NCBI GenBank assembly: GCA_025350885.1
Contig: JANXXA010000478.1
Coordinates: forward strand, 1-9,930
DNA from: Phenylobacterium sp.
GTDB taxonomy: Bacteria > Pseudomonadota > Alphaproteobacteria > Caulobacterales > Caulobacteraceae
DNA length: 9,930 bases
Direction: 5' to 3'
In this document: positions 1 through 6,252 of the stretch, one piece after another
Layout: every line of letters begins with the position of its first letter
How positions within the stretch are numbered: position 1 is the first letter of the stretch
The notes under the pieces: model-generated
Databases searched by the model: none
Seen by the model: the letters and a program-made list of their open reading frames with translations, nothing else
Told to the model about the DNA's origin: nothing
Made by a program: the position numbers and the translations under genes

Positions 1-231
1 CTCGCAGGAGTCCATGCCGTACAGGGAACAGTGAGCGCGCAGCTTCTGCATCCCCTGAACCGTGGTGACCCGCTGCTCATTCGGAAGAGGATCATCGGGG
101 TTCTGACTTTCCGCGCGCACCAGCACGCGCTGTAGCCAAACCATCAAGCTCACCAGCTCGACCGCTGCGTATTCTTGCATGTCCCACAGGCTCCATAGCC
201 CGGCGGGAAGGGTCCTGGCGGGCGCGTTCAT
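1..231 (-). CDS. Hypothetical protein, N-terminal part (runs off left edge)
   Basis: An open frame of 77 codons starts at the ATG whose first base is 231 and continues off the left edge without a stop. The visible protein begins MNAPARTLPAGLWSLWDM and contains a helical, hydrophobic stretch (YAAVELVSLMVWLQRVLV, residues 21-38), then a polar Asn/Asp/Gln-rich segment and a Cys-containing end. I recognise no domain. I preferred this frame over an overlapping one (316 to 92) because its composition looks like a folded protein and it stays open to the edge, whereas the alternative is Arg/Gly/Ala-rich and ends inside the window. No good ribosome-binding site is visible directly upstream, so the start is uncertain. 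It is divergent from the toxin-like gene at 402, with a 13-bp palindrome upstream. Confidence 0.55.
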   Translation of the reverse strand, partial: MNAPARTLPAGLWSLWDMQEYAAVELVSLMVWLQRVLVRAESQNPDDPLPNEQRVTTVQGMQKLRAHCSLYGMDSCE

Positions 232-261
232 GACGCCACGCCGTCATAACACAACCCCTTG

Positions 262-274
262 GGGATACTATCCC
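262..274. promoter_or_regulatory. 13-bp palindrome, candidate repressor operator
   Basis: GGGATA-C-TATCCC is a perfect 6-bp inverted repeat around a single central base. It sits 31 bp upstream of the left-edge gene and overlaps that gene's putative -10. It also lies in the 170-bp divergent gap shared with the toxin-like gene. This placement is typical of an autoregulatory or phage-type repressor site; the regulator is not in view. Confidence 0.4.
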
Positions 275-292
275 AAGTGTAACAGTGCCCAA
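265..292 (-). promoter_or_regulatory. Putative promoter of the left-edge gene
   Basis: On the minus strand TTGGGC (287-292) and TAGTAT (265-270) are separated by 16 bases and could act as -35 and -10 boxes for the gene starting at 231. The match to consensus is only moderate. The -10 lies inside the 262-274 palindrome. Confidence 0.35.
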
Positions 293-401
293 ACCAAGCT
301 TGGCCCGGTATCTCAAGGTCGCGCTAGGGCGAAGTGTAGGTCCTGCCTCGCGCGCTTCTGAAAACAGGCAGAAAGGGCGGCCTTTTGGTCGGCGCTAAGG
401 C

Positions 402-1553
402 ATGGGCGAAGGCATATCGGGATATATGAAGCGCCGAGCCAGGGAGGTTGCTCGATTTGGCCGAGAGGCTGAAGTTGCTGCCCATGAGGCGTACGGCAAA
501 GCGATCCGGGCGGAGCAGGATCTGAAGCTGAGTTCGCCCGGCGAAGTCATCCGACATGGCGCCAACATTTTGCAGGAAAAGGCGGACCGCGCCGCAGCAC
601 AGGCGTCGAGCGCAACTCAGCAAGCCAGGCGTCAGGCCGATGAGGGATTGCGACGCGCCGGTCAAAACCCGGTGATCCTATCCAGGGCGCTTGAGGCGGC
701 ACGCGGCGTCGGGCGGGCAACTGGCGTTGTTTGGGGTGGTATTCATGCCGTTCAAGGGCTCGCTGACGGGGCAGTGCTTATGAACCGCCTCGCAGACCCA
801 CTCGACGCCCTAAAGAGTTCTGCGGGACAATCCGCCGCCGCCCAGCTTGCTCGTGGCGTCGTCGGTGCGGGACAGCGGGCAGCCGACTACGTTGAAAAGG
901 GGGTTGCTGACCCTGCCGGCGTGATCCGGGATGTCCGTGACAAAGGAGAGGAATGGCGTCGCGACCTTGACCCGTCCGCAACGTCAGTTGCACCTTCGTT
1001 CCGCGCGGAGTTGGGACGCAATTTTGACATTGGTCAAAACCAGGGTGAGCTTGCCTTCAACGTGGGATCTCTGGTGGTGGGCGGGCCGGCTGCCAAGACC
1101 GTCAAAGGGGTCGCAGGCGTCTCTAACATCGGCAATGTTGAGAGATATGTCTTACAAGGCTTTGGTCCTCGCGCGGCGGCTCGTCTATCTGAACCGTATC
1201 CGGCTTCGGGCATGGGAAGTCACTTCGTAGCGAGAGATACAAGGCTGCCTAAGTTTCTCGGCGGCGGGCGGTTGCCGAAGAGTTATCTCGATAGTCCATT
1301 CAATAAACTGGCGCCGCCGGGTAGCAGCATTGGCGACATGTATGAGCGGCATTTCGCTGTGGATCCAAGATTCTATGGAACCAGGGCGGGCGGAGAACGG
1401 TGGAGTGGCAGGGACCTGAACCTGCCGCGATATGGGCCCTTGGGGCAACTCTGGTATGGTAGTCCGGCGCCACTGAAGGCCCGTGTCGCAGGCCTCGGCG
1501 CGGCGACGGGAAACGGGTTCTATAGCGCAGAAGACGCGGAGAACGGCAGGTGA
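402..1553 (+). CDS. Polymorphic-toxin-like protein with His-containing C-terminal domain
   Basis: This 383-aa protein has no signal peptide and no recognised VgrG, PAAR, Rhs or LXG domain. Residues 10-110 are Ala/Arg/Gln/Glu-rich and probably a long helical or coiled-coil region. Residues 110-255 form a middle module with a Gly/Ala/Val-rich, weakly hydrophobic patch (GSLVVGGPAAKTVKGVAGV, 222-240), as often found before toxin domains. Residues 260-367 form a compact C-terminal module with GMGSHF (H274), DSPFN (297-301), GDMYERHFAVDP (H317), GERWSG and YGPLGQLWYGSP. The GxGxHF start recalls GHH-type nuclease toxins, but a complete HNH signature is not evident. An in-frame TAA at 396-398 makes ATG 402 the first possible start. 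ATG 426 is an alternative, and neither has a strong ribosome-binding site. It overlaps the next gene by GTGA, as toxin and immunity genes often do. Toxin activity is inference. Confidence 0.72.
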   Translation: MGEGISGYMKRRAREVARFGREAEVAAHEAYGKAIRAEQDLKLSSPGEVIRHGANILQEKADRAAAQASSATQQARRQADEGLRRAGQNPVILSRALEAARGVGRATGVVWGGIHAVQGLADGAVLMNRLADPLDALKSSAGQSAAAQLARGVVGAGQRAADYVEKGVADPAGVIRDVRDKGEEWRRDLDPSATSVAPSFRAELGRNFDIGQNQGELAFNVGSLVVGGPAAKTVKGVAGVSNIGNVERYVLQGFGPRAAARLSEPYPASGMGSHFVARDTRLPKFLGGGRLPKSYLDSPFNKLAPPGSSIGDMYERHFAVDPRFYGTRAGGERWSGRDLNLPRYGPLGQLWYGSPAPLKARVAGLGAATGNGFYSAEDAENGR

Positions 1554-1972
1554 TACTTCACCCGGTGGTTGAATTCCGGTCTGGTTTTCCCGACGACACT
1601 GTTGAGAACGATGATGAGGTCGTCCAATGGCCGGGCCGCAACATCGCGGAATTTCTCAAGTCGACGCTTGAAGGCCTGGGATATCGGGTATCGGAACCGA
1701 TCCACGCGCACGAGCACGGTTGGGAGCTGGACATCTGGCGCGGGCGCAAGTCCCTTTGGCTCCAAGTCAGTGTGCTCGACGCGGAAGAGTGCTACTTGAC
1801 GGCTGAAAACAAAACCTCGTGGCTGTGGCCGGATGTGGAACTCTTCCGGGCATTCCTGTCGGATGTGCAGCAAATTCTGGAAGTCGAGAGCCGCTTTAGT
1901 GTGATCGGCTGGTATCCTAAAGGCGGTCCGACGCGAGGCAGGGCTCCGGCAGCGAGTCCGTTCGACGTCTGA
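1550..1972 (+). CDS. Candidate immunity protein, overlapping the toxin-like gene
   Basis: This 140-aa protein starts at GTG 1550, inside the stop region of the upstream gene (GTGA, 4-bp overlap), so its translation is probably coupled. It is acidic (about 23 Asp/Glu against 13 Lys/Arg) and unusually rich in tryptophan (W27, W58, W63, W70, W91, W93, W121). It carries motifs such as QWPGRNIAEFL (26-36), GWELDIWR (57-64) and FSVIGWYPKGG (116-126). It has no signal peptide or membrane segment, so it should be cytoplasmic. The tail from about residue 127 is Pro/Ala/Arg-rich and probably disordered. Small, acidic, soluble proteins directly downstream of polymorphic toxins are usually immunity proteins. 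I infer that role from position and composition, not from a family I can name with certainty. Confidence 0.68.
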   Translation: MILHPVVEFRSGFPDDTVENDDEVVQWPGRNIAEFLKSTLEGLGYRVSEPIHAHEHGWELDIWRGRKSLWLQVSVLDAEECYLTAENKTSWLWPDVELFRAFLSDVQQILEVESRFSVIGWYPKGGPTRGRAPAASPFDV

Positions 1973-2040
1973 GCGAACCGTCCTAGGTGTGCGTCTTCGG
2001 CCGTGACGCGCCTGCGGATGCTGCGGCGCGGATGAATCGT

Positions 2041-2066
2041 GCGCTTGTGGGGCAAGCGCCGGTTTT
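2041..2066 (+). terminator. Putative intrinsic terminator of the toxin/immunity-like unit
   Basis: A perfect 7-bp stem GCGCTTG/CAAGCGC with loop TGGGG spans 2041-2059. Three bases later comes TTTT (2063-2066). It lies 68 bp past the stop at 1972. The T-run is short and slightly offset, so efficiency is uncertain. Confidence 0.4.
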
Positions 2067-2092
2067 CCCAGCTGTCTTCCCTGTTTGCCCTG
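2063..2092. repeat. Cluster of three degenerate TTTTCCCTG (CAGGGAAAA) repeats
   Basis: TTTTCCCAG (2063-2071), GTCTTCCCTG (2074-2083) and TTTGCCCTG (2084-2092) are three related 9-10 base units with a period of about 10-11 bases. On the minus strand they read as CAGGGAA-like motifs. Confidence 0.4.
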
Positions 2093-2275
2093 GAAAGCCG
2101 GACCAAAACGTACCCTTCCAATTCGGGCCTGTGGAAGATGCCTGCGACCGGCCAGACATCGGGCTGTTCCCGAATGTCAGAAAGCCAAGCGGACGGCCTC
2201 GTATCCGCCTAACCGGCGGACGCCTCGGGAGTATTGTCGGGCAGGGTCTCACCCGCGGTTAGCGGGGAGAAGGAT

Positions 2276-2352
2276 TGGTCGGAGTGGCAGGATTTGAACC
2301 TGCGACCCCCGCGTCCCGAACGCGGTGCTCTACCAGGCTGAGCCACACTCCG
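2276..2352 (-). tRNA. tRNA-Pro (anticodon CGG)
   Basis: The minus strand folds into a complete 77-nt cloverleaf. The acceptor stem is CGGAGTG/CACTCCG, the D stem GCTC/GAGC, the anticodon stem CCGCG/CGCGG with loop TTCGGGA (anticodon CGG), and the T stem GCAGG/CCTGC with loop TTCAAAT. The discriminator is A, and the CCA end is encoded (2276-2278). It reads codon CCG. Its 3' end faces the accessory-looking region to the left, the usual side for integration of mobile elements. Confidence 0.96.
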
Positions 2353-2366
2353 ACTTTGGAGCGCGC

Positions 2367-2395
2367 CTTATAGAGGAGGGTCCCCAGGGTCGCAA
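2367..2395 (-). promoter_or_regulatory. Promoter of tRNA-Pro
   Basis: On the minus strand TTGCGA (2390-2395) and TATAAG (2367-2372) are separated by exactly 17 bases. The -10 lies 14 bp upstream of the mature tRNA 5' end. Position and spacing are good for a housekeeping promoter. Confidence 0.6.
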
Positions 2396-2436
2396 GGCTG
2401 CGTCGTAAGGTCGGCAAGAGGGCGGGCAGCGGGGCG

Positions 2437-2465
2437 TTGCATCGCGATGGCGCGTGCGCTATCTC
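2437..2465 (+). promoter_or_regulatory. Putative promoter of tRNA-Gln
   Basis: TTGCAT (2437-2442) and TATCTC (2460-2465) are separated by 17 bases. The longer string GCTATCTC (2458-2465) matches 7 of 8 bases of the Caulobacter-type -10 GCTANAWC. A GC-rich leader of about 35 nt would precede the tRNA and need processing. Confidence 0.45.
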
Positions 2466-2505
2466 CACGCCTCCGCGCCGGGGCGCCCCTCGCGGCCATT
2501 CCTGC

Positions 2506-2579
2506 TGGGGAATGGTGTAATGGTAACACAGCGGTTTTTGGTACCGTCGTTCTAGGTTCGAGTCCTAGTTCCCCAGCCA
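2506..2579 (+). tRNA. tRNA-Gln (anticodon TTG)
   Basis: A 74-nt cloverleaf is visible. The acceptor stem is TGGGGAA/TTCCCCA, the D arm GGTGTAATGGTAACAC, the anticodon stem GCGGT/ACCGT (closing G-T wobble) with loop TTTTGGT (anticodon TTG), and the T arm CTAGG-TTCGAGT-CCTAG. The discriminator is G, and CCA is encoded at 2577-2579. It reads CAA and by wobble CAG. The stop codon of the convergent acetyltransferase gene begins one base after the CCA. Confidence 0.95.
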
Positions 2580-2580
2580 G

Positions 2581-3141
2581 TCATTTGAATGCGGGCTGAC
2601 CGCCGCCGAGCGTCAGGCCGGGTTTGTCGGGGTCGCGCGTCCCGCCGCCGTTCAGCGCCTTCTGCATCAGCACGATGTCCACCCAGCGGCCATGCTTGTG
2701 GCCGGCGTCACGGATGGCCCCGGCGTCCGTGAACCCCAACCGCCGATGCAGGGCGAGGGAGGCTGCGTTGCCGCTGTCGCCGATCACCGCGACGATCTGG
2801 CGAAGGCCCATGGCCTCGCAGGCGGTCAGGACCTCGGTCAGCAGGGCGTGGCCGACCCCCGCGCCGACCGCGTCGGGCGCCACATAGACGCTGTCTTCCG
2901 CCGTGAAGCGATAGCCGGGCCGGGGCCGGAACACGCTGGCGTAGGCATAGCCCAGCACCCGGCCGCCTTCCTCGGCGACCCGGTAGGGCAGGCCGTGCTC
3001 CAGGACCACCCGCCGGCGGCGGTCCATCTCGGCGGCGCCCGGCAGCGTCGTCTCGAAGGTGCCGAACCCGTGCAGCACCGCATGGCCATAGATCGCAGCC
3101 AGCGCCTCTGCATCATGCTCAGCGGCCGGTCTGATGATCAT
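2581..3141 (-). CDS. GNAT acetyltransferase, phosphinothricin acetyltransferase (PAT) type
   Basis: This 186-aa protein has the usual length and layout of PAT/MnaT-type N-acetyltransferases, which move an acetyl group from acetyl-CoA to the amino group of phosphinothricin, methionine sulfoximine or related amino acids. Visible marks are an N-terminal IRPA start, GTFETT (27-32), the acetyl-CoA-binding strand and loop SVYVAPDAVGAGVGHALL (84-101), GDSGNAASLALHRRLGF (121-137) and HKHGRWVDIVLMQ (148-160). The Gly/Pro-rich tail after 164 is an extension. I chose ATG 3141 because it overlaps the oligopeptidase stop as ATGA, implying translational coupling. ATG 3153 (MGAK) is an in-frame alternative. 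The gene should be co-transcribed with the oligopeptidase. The true substrate is unknown. Confidence 0.87.
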   Translation of the reverse strand: MIIRPAAEHDAEALAAIYGHAVLHGFGTFETTLPGAAEMDRRRRVVLEHGLPYRVAEEGGRVLGYAYASVFRPRPGYRFTAEDSVYVAPDAVGAGVGHALLTEVLTACEAMGLRQIVAVIGDSGNAASLALHRRLGFTDAGAIRDAGHKHGRWVDIVLMQKALNGGGTRDPDKPGLTLGGGQPAFK

Positions 3142-5234
3142 CTTCGCGCCCATTGCCGATCCACCGCCCAGATGGCGAAGGCGTAGTCGAGCGCGATCTC
3201 CTTGAGGAAATCGAAGCGGCCGGAGGCGCCGCCATGCCCGGACTCCATGTTGATCTTCAGCAGGATCGGCGCGTTCGAGGTCGAACAGTCGCGCAGTTTC
3301 GCCACCCACTTGGCCGGCTCCCAATAGGTCACGCGTGGGTCGGAGAGCCCGCCGGTGGCCAGCACCGGCGGATAGGCCAGCGATGTCACGCGATCATAGG
3401 GGCTGTAACTCTCGATCAGGTCATAGGCGGCCGCATCTTCCAGCGGATTGCCCCACTCGGGCCACTCCGGCGGGGTCAAGGGCAGGGTGACGTCGCTCAT
3501 GGTGTTCAGCACATCGACGAAGGGCACGGCGGCGATGATCGCGCCCCATAGGTCGGGCCGCAGGTTGGCGATGGCGCCCATCAGCATGCCGCCGGCCGAA
3601 CCGCCATAGGCCGCGACCCGGCCCGGGGCGGCGTAGCGTTGCGCGATCAGGTGCTCGGCGCAGGCGATGAAGTCGGTGAAGCTGTTGGGCTTGTTTTCCT
3701 TGCGGCCGTCGAGGAACCAGCCCCAACCCTTGTCGGAACCGCCGCGAATGTGCGCCGTGGCCCAGATCCAGCCCCGGTCGACGAGGCTCAGGTTACGGAT
3801 CGAGAAACTGGCGTCCATGGCGTGGCCGTAGGCGCCGTAGCCATAGAGCAGCAGCGGCGCGGTCCCATCCAACGGCGTATCCTTGAGCATCAGGACGGTG
3901 ATCGGCACGTCCTGGCCATCGTCGGCCCTGGCGTAGAGCCGGCGCGCCACATAGCGGGCAGGATCGTGGCCCGAGGGGATATCCTGGGTCTTGCGCAGCG
4001 TCCTGGCCTGGGTCGCCATGTCGTAATCGTAGGTCTGCCGGGGCGTGGTCGGCGACTGATAGACGAAGCGGGTCGTGGGGGTGGCGTATTGGTAGCCGCC
4101 CTCGAGGTTCAGCGCATAGGCCTCTTCGTCGAAGGCGATCTCGTGCTCGAAGCCGTCATCTCCGCGGTCGGTGACCACCAGCCGGTCCAGGGCGTCGACC
4201 CGCTCGGCGCGCACCAGGTGGCCGGCGAAGGCCGCGAAGCCGGTGATGTAGTGGCCCGGCCGATGGGCGATCCAGTCGCGCCAGGTCGCCTTGACGGGAA
4301 TCTCGGCGGTGCTCGTCGCGAGCTTGAAATCCACCGCCCCGTCGGCGTTGGTGCGGATCACCCAGCGGTCAGTCCAGTGGTCGAGGCTGTATTTGACCCC
4401 GACCCGGCGCGGCTCGGCCACCACTGGCTGGGCGGTCGGATCGGCGGCGGGGATCAGCCACAGCTCGGTGGTCTCCTGATTGCCGACGTGGATGACGACG
4501 TGGCTGTCGTCCGAGGTGCAGCCGACGCCCAGGAACATGCCTTCGTCGGCCTCTTCGTAGACCAGGACGTCGCGGCCGCCTCGCGCCGGCCGGCGAAAGA
4601 CCCTGGACGGCCGGGCGTTCTCGTCGCGCCAGATCCAGAACAGCCACCGGCTGTCCGGCGAGAAGGCAAAGTCGCCATAGGCGCTCTCGATGGCCTCGCC
4701 GACATCCTGGCCGGTAGCCAGGTCGCGGACCCGGACCGTGTAATATTCCGATCCCTGTTCGTCGCAGGCCCAGGCGAACAGGCTGTGGTCGGGGCTGTGG
4801 CTGGCCGCGCCGACCTGAAAGAACGCCTTGCCCTGGGCCAGGGCTTCCTCGTCGAGCAGAATCTCCTCGCCGTCGGCGAGGTTGGTTGGTCGCCGCCCAT
4901 GGATTGGATGCTGGGCGCCCAGGTCGTAGCGGACGTAATAGTCCCAGGGCCCGTCCGGCGCGGGAACCGAGCTGTCGTCCTCCTTGATGCGACCCTTCAT
5001 CTCGGCGAACATCTGAACCTGCAGCGCTTCGGTCCCGGCCAGCATCGCCTGGGTGTAGGCGTTCTCGGCCACCAGATGATCGCGCACGTCGGCCCGCAGG
5101 GTCGCGGGATCGCGCAACACCTGCTGCCAGTTGTCGTCCTTCAGCCAGGCGTAGTCGTCGACGCGGTTCCGACCCAGCTGTTCGGTCTGCCTGGGATGCT
5201 TGGCGGCGACGGGAGGCTCTGGCGGCTTGCTCAT
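3138..5234 (-). CDS. ptrB: Oligopeptidase B (protease II), S9A family
   Basis: This 698-aa enzyme is of the prolyl oligopeptidase family, subfamily oligopeptidase B, which cleaves short peptides after Lys or Arg. The N-terminal part, including a seven-bladed propeller at about 80-400, carries the typical opening HPRQTEQLGRNRVDDYAWLKD. The C-terminal alpha/beta-hydrolase domain has LLLYGYGAYGHAMD, HIRGGSDKGWGW and the nucleophile motif YGGSAGG with S546. The acid is D632 (GLSDPRVTYWEP) and the histidine is H667 (ESGHGGASGR). The spacing matches E. coli PtrB (S532, D617, H652). No signal peptide is seen, so it should be cytoplasmic. I chose ATG 5234 (MSKPPEPP); GTG 5276 would add 14 residues of poor quality. 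The start lies 177 bp from a divergent protease gene, and the 3' end overlaps the GNAT gene. Confidence 0.95.
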   Translation of the reverse strand: MSKPPEPPVAAKHPRQTEQLGRNRVDDYAWLKDDNWQQVLRDPATLRADVRDHLVAENAYTQAMLAGTEALQVQMFAEMKGRIKEDDSSVPAPDGPWDYYVRYDLGAQHPIHGRRPTNLADGEEILLDEEALAQGKAFFQVGAASHSPDHSLFAWACDEQGSEYYTVRVRDLATGQDVGEAIESAYGDFAFSPDSRWLFWIWRDENARPSRVFRRPARGGRDVLVYEEADEGMFLGVGCTSDDSHVVIHVGNQETTELWLIPAADPTAQPVVAEPRRVGVKYSLDHWTDRWVIRTNADGAVDFKLATSTAEIPVKATWRDWIAHRPGHYITGFAAFAGHLVRAERVDALDRLVVTDRGDDGFEHEIAFDEEAYALNLEGGYQYATPTTRFVYQSPTTPRQTYDYDMATQARTLRKTQDIPSGHDPARYVARRLYARADDGQDVPITVLMLKDTPLDGTAPLLLYGYGAYGHAMDASFSIRNLSLVDRGWIWATAHIRGGSDKGWGWFLDGRKENKPNSFTDFIACAEHLIAQRYAAPGRVAAYGGSAGGMLMGAIANLRPDLWGAIIAAVPFVDVLNTMSDVTLPLTPPEWPEWGNPLEDAAAYDLIESYSPYDRVTSLAYPPVLATGGLSDPRVTYWEPAKWVAKLRDCSTSNAPILLKINMESGHGGASGRFDFLKEIALDYAFAIWAVDRQWARR

Positions 5235-5411
5235 CGGCGCTAAATGCGGCGCCTGGACCTGGCGCTCAAGCCGCACCTGCCCACCGGCGCGTCACTTCGG
5301 CGCATTTCATCCGCGCGCTCTTAGCTTGGCGGCAACCCCTTTACCTGTTCTCTATCGTCGCAATCGAGATCGCGCGCAGGCGTGAGGGCGAGCAAACTTT
5401 CGGGGGCCGAC

Positions 5412-6248
5412 ATGGTCATGGACCTCTCCATGGAGCTGATCCAGGCGACCGTTCAGCTGGAGCAACCGCTCGGCGACGGTACGCGCACCGTCGGCACAGG
5501 CTTCCTGATCTCCTCGCCCGGTCCCGATGGCCACCCGCGCACGGTGCTGATCACCGCCAACCATGTGTTCGAGAAGATGCCCGGCGCCGTTGCCCGAATC
5601 GGTTATCGCATCGCCAATGCGGACGGCTCATGGAGCTACGCGCCGCAGACGTTGAAGATTCGCGACGGCCAGGGCCACGGGCTGTGGACCCACCACCCTT
5701 CGCGCGACGTGGCCGCGATGACAGTCACCGCGCCGGAAGCCTTCGCCAGAGCCGCGATCCCGCTTGACTATCTGGCCGCCGACGACACCTTCGCCAGGTA
5801 TCAGATCGGCGCCGGCGACGAGATGATGGCGCTGGGCTTCCCACGCGGGTTGGCCGCCAACCAGGCGGGGTTTCCGATCCTGCGCTCAGGTCGGGTGGCG
5901 TCCTATCCGGTGGCCCCGGCCAGGATCTTCCCCACCTTCCTGCTGGATTTCGCGGTGTTTCCGGGAAATTCAGGGGGTCCGGTGTTCATGAGCGAACTGG
6001 GTCACCGGCGCTCGGGAGCCACGGCGCAGCCCGGTCAGGACGTGGCGTTCATCGCCGGGCTCCTGACCCAGCAGGTCGAGCTCAACAGCGAACGGCTGGA
6101 GATCGGCATCGTCACCCACGCCAAATATATCCGCGAGACCATCGCCCTGGTCAGCGATCCGGCCGCGCCGGTGACGGTGGTCGCCGCGGAGCCGGCGGTG
6201 TCCGGCGCCAGGGCCGCCTCCGCGGAGGAAGCGGCCTCGCCGGACTGA
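5412..6248 (+). CDS. Trypsin-like serine protease without signal peptide
   Basis: This 278-aa protein has a chymotrypsin/trypsin-like (S1 clan) fold. The triad can be read as H51 (ITANHVF), D99 (SRDVAAM) and S187 (FPGNSGGPV). An early GTGFLIS strand and GDEMMALGFPRG are also typical of the fold. The PDZ domain of DegP/HtrA proteins is absent. The last 45 or so residues are a low-complexity Ala/Glu/Pro/Ser tail. No signal peptide or membrane anchor is visible, so it is probably cytoplasmic or exported by an unusual route. I chose ATG 5412 because GGGGG (5402-5406) lies at a proper distance upstream. A GTG at 5382 would add ten residues but has no spaced ribosome-binding site. It is divergent from oligopeptidase B and ends 4 bp from the convergent MaoC gene. 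The substrate is unknown. Confidence 0.87.
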   Translation: MVMDLSMELIQATVQLEQPLGDGTRTVGTGFLISSPGPDGHPRTVLITANHVFEKMPGAVARIGYRIANADGSWSYAPQTLKIRDGQGHGLWTHHPSRDVAAMTVTAPEAFARAAIPLDYLAADDTFARYQIGAGDEMMALGFPRGLAANQAGFPILRSGRVASYPVAPARIFPTFLLDFAVFPGNSGGPVFMSELGHRRSGATAQPGQDVAFIAGLLTQQVELNSERLEIGIVTHAKYIRETIALVSDPAAPVTVVAAEPAVSGARAASAEEAASPD

Positions 6249-6252
6249 AGCG

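Larger units (their letters stand above)
1973..2275. other. Gene-free 303-bp stretch between toxin-like unit and tRNA-Pro
   Basis: No convincing gene is present. Several short open frames overlap in different phases, without ribosome-binding sites or recognisable protein sequence. The stretch holds a terminator-like hairpin (2041-2059), a cluster of short TTTTCCCTG-like repeats (2063-2092), a perfect 6-bp stem TCCGCC/GGCGGA with loop TAACC (2204-2220), and a perfect 5-bp stem CCCGC/GCGGG (2252-2266) just past the 3' end of tRNA-Pro. The last hairpin has no T-run on either strand. The region could be decayed mobile DNA at an integration edge. Confidence 0.5.

Noticed and set aside
92..316. A 74-codon minus-strand frame at the left edge
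   Set aside because: It runs through the promoter-like region and is Arg/Gly/Ala-rich; the alternative frame starting at 231 looks like a real protein and stays open to the edge.
385..392. TTGGTCGG, identical to 8 bases at the tRNA-Pro 3' end (2275-2282), as a possible attachment-site copy
   Set aside because: Eight bases can match by chance in this length of sequence, and true tRNA-derived repeats are usually longer; it also sits next to the toxin-like start with no integrase.
1987..2262. A 91-codon plus-strand frame between the immunity-like gene and tRNA-Pro
   Set aside because: No ribosome-binding site, no domain, competing frames of similar length in other phases, and hairpins and repeats within it suggest non-coding DNA.
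3138..3324. A longer N-terminus for the GNAT protein reaching 3324
   Set aside because: The extra residues lie inside the oligopeptidase gene and are Arg/Gly-rich; the domain begins at MIIRPA and the ATGA overlap gives a better start.
3639..5243. A 534-codon open frame on the plus strand
   Set aside because: It is antisense to oligopeptidase B, which has a full catalytic triad. The frame's protein is Gly/Val/Arg/Asp-rich with no domain, typical of a high-GC shadow.
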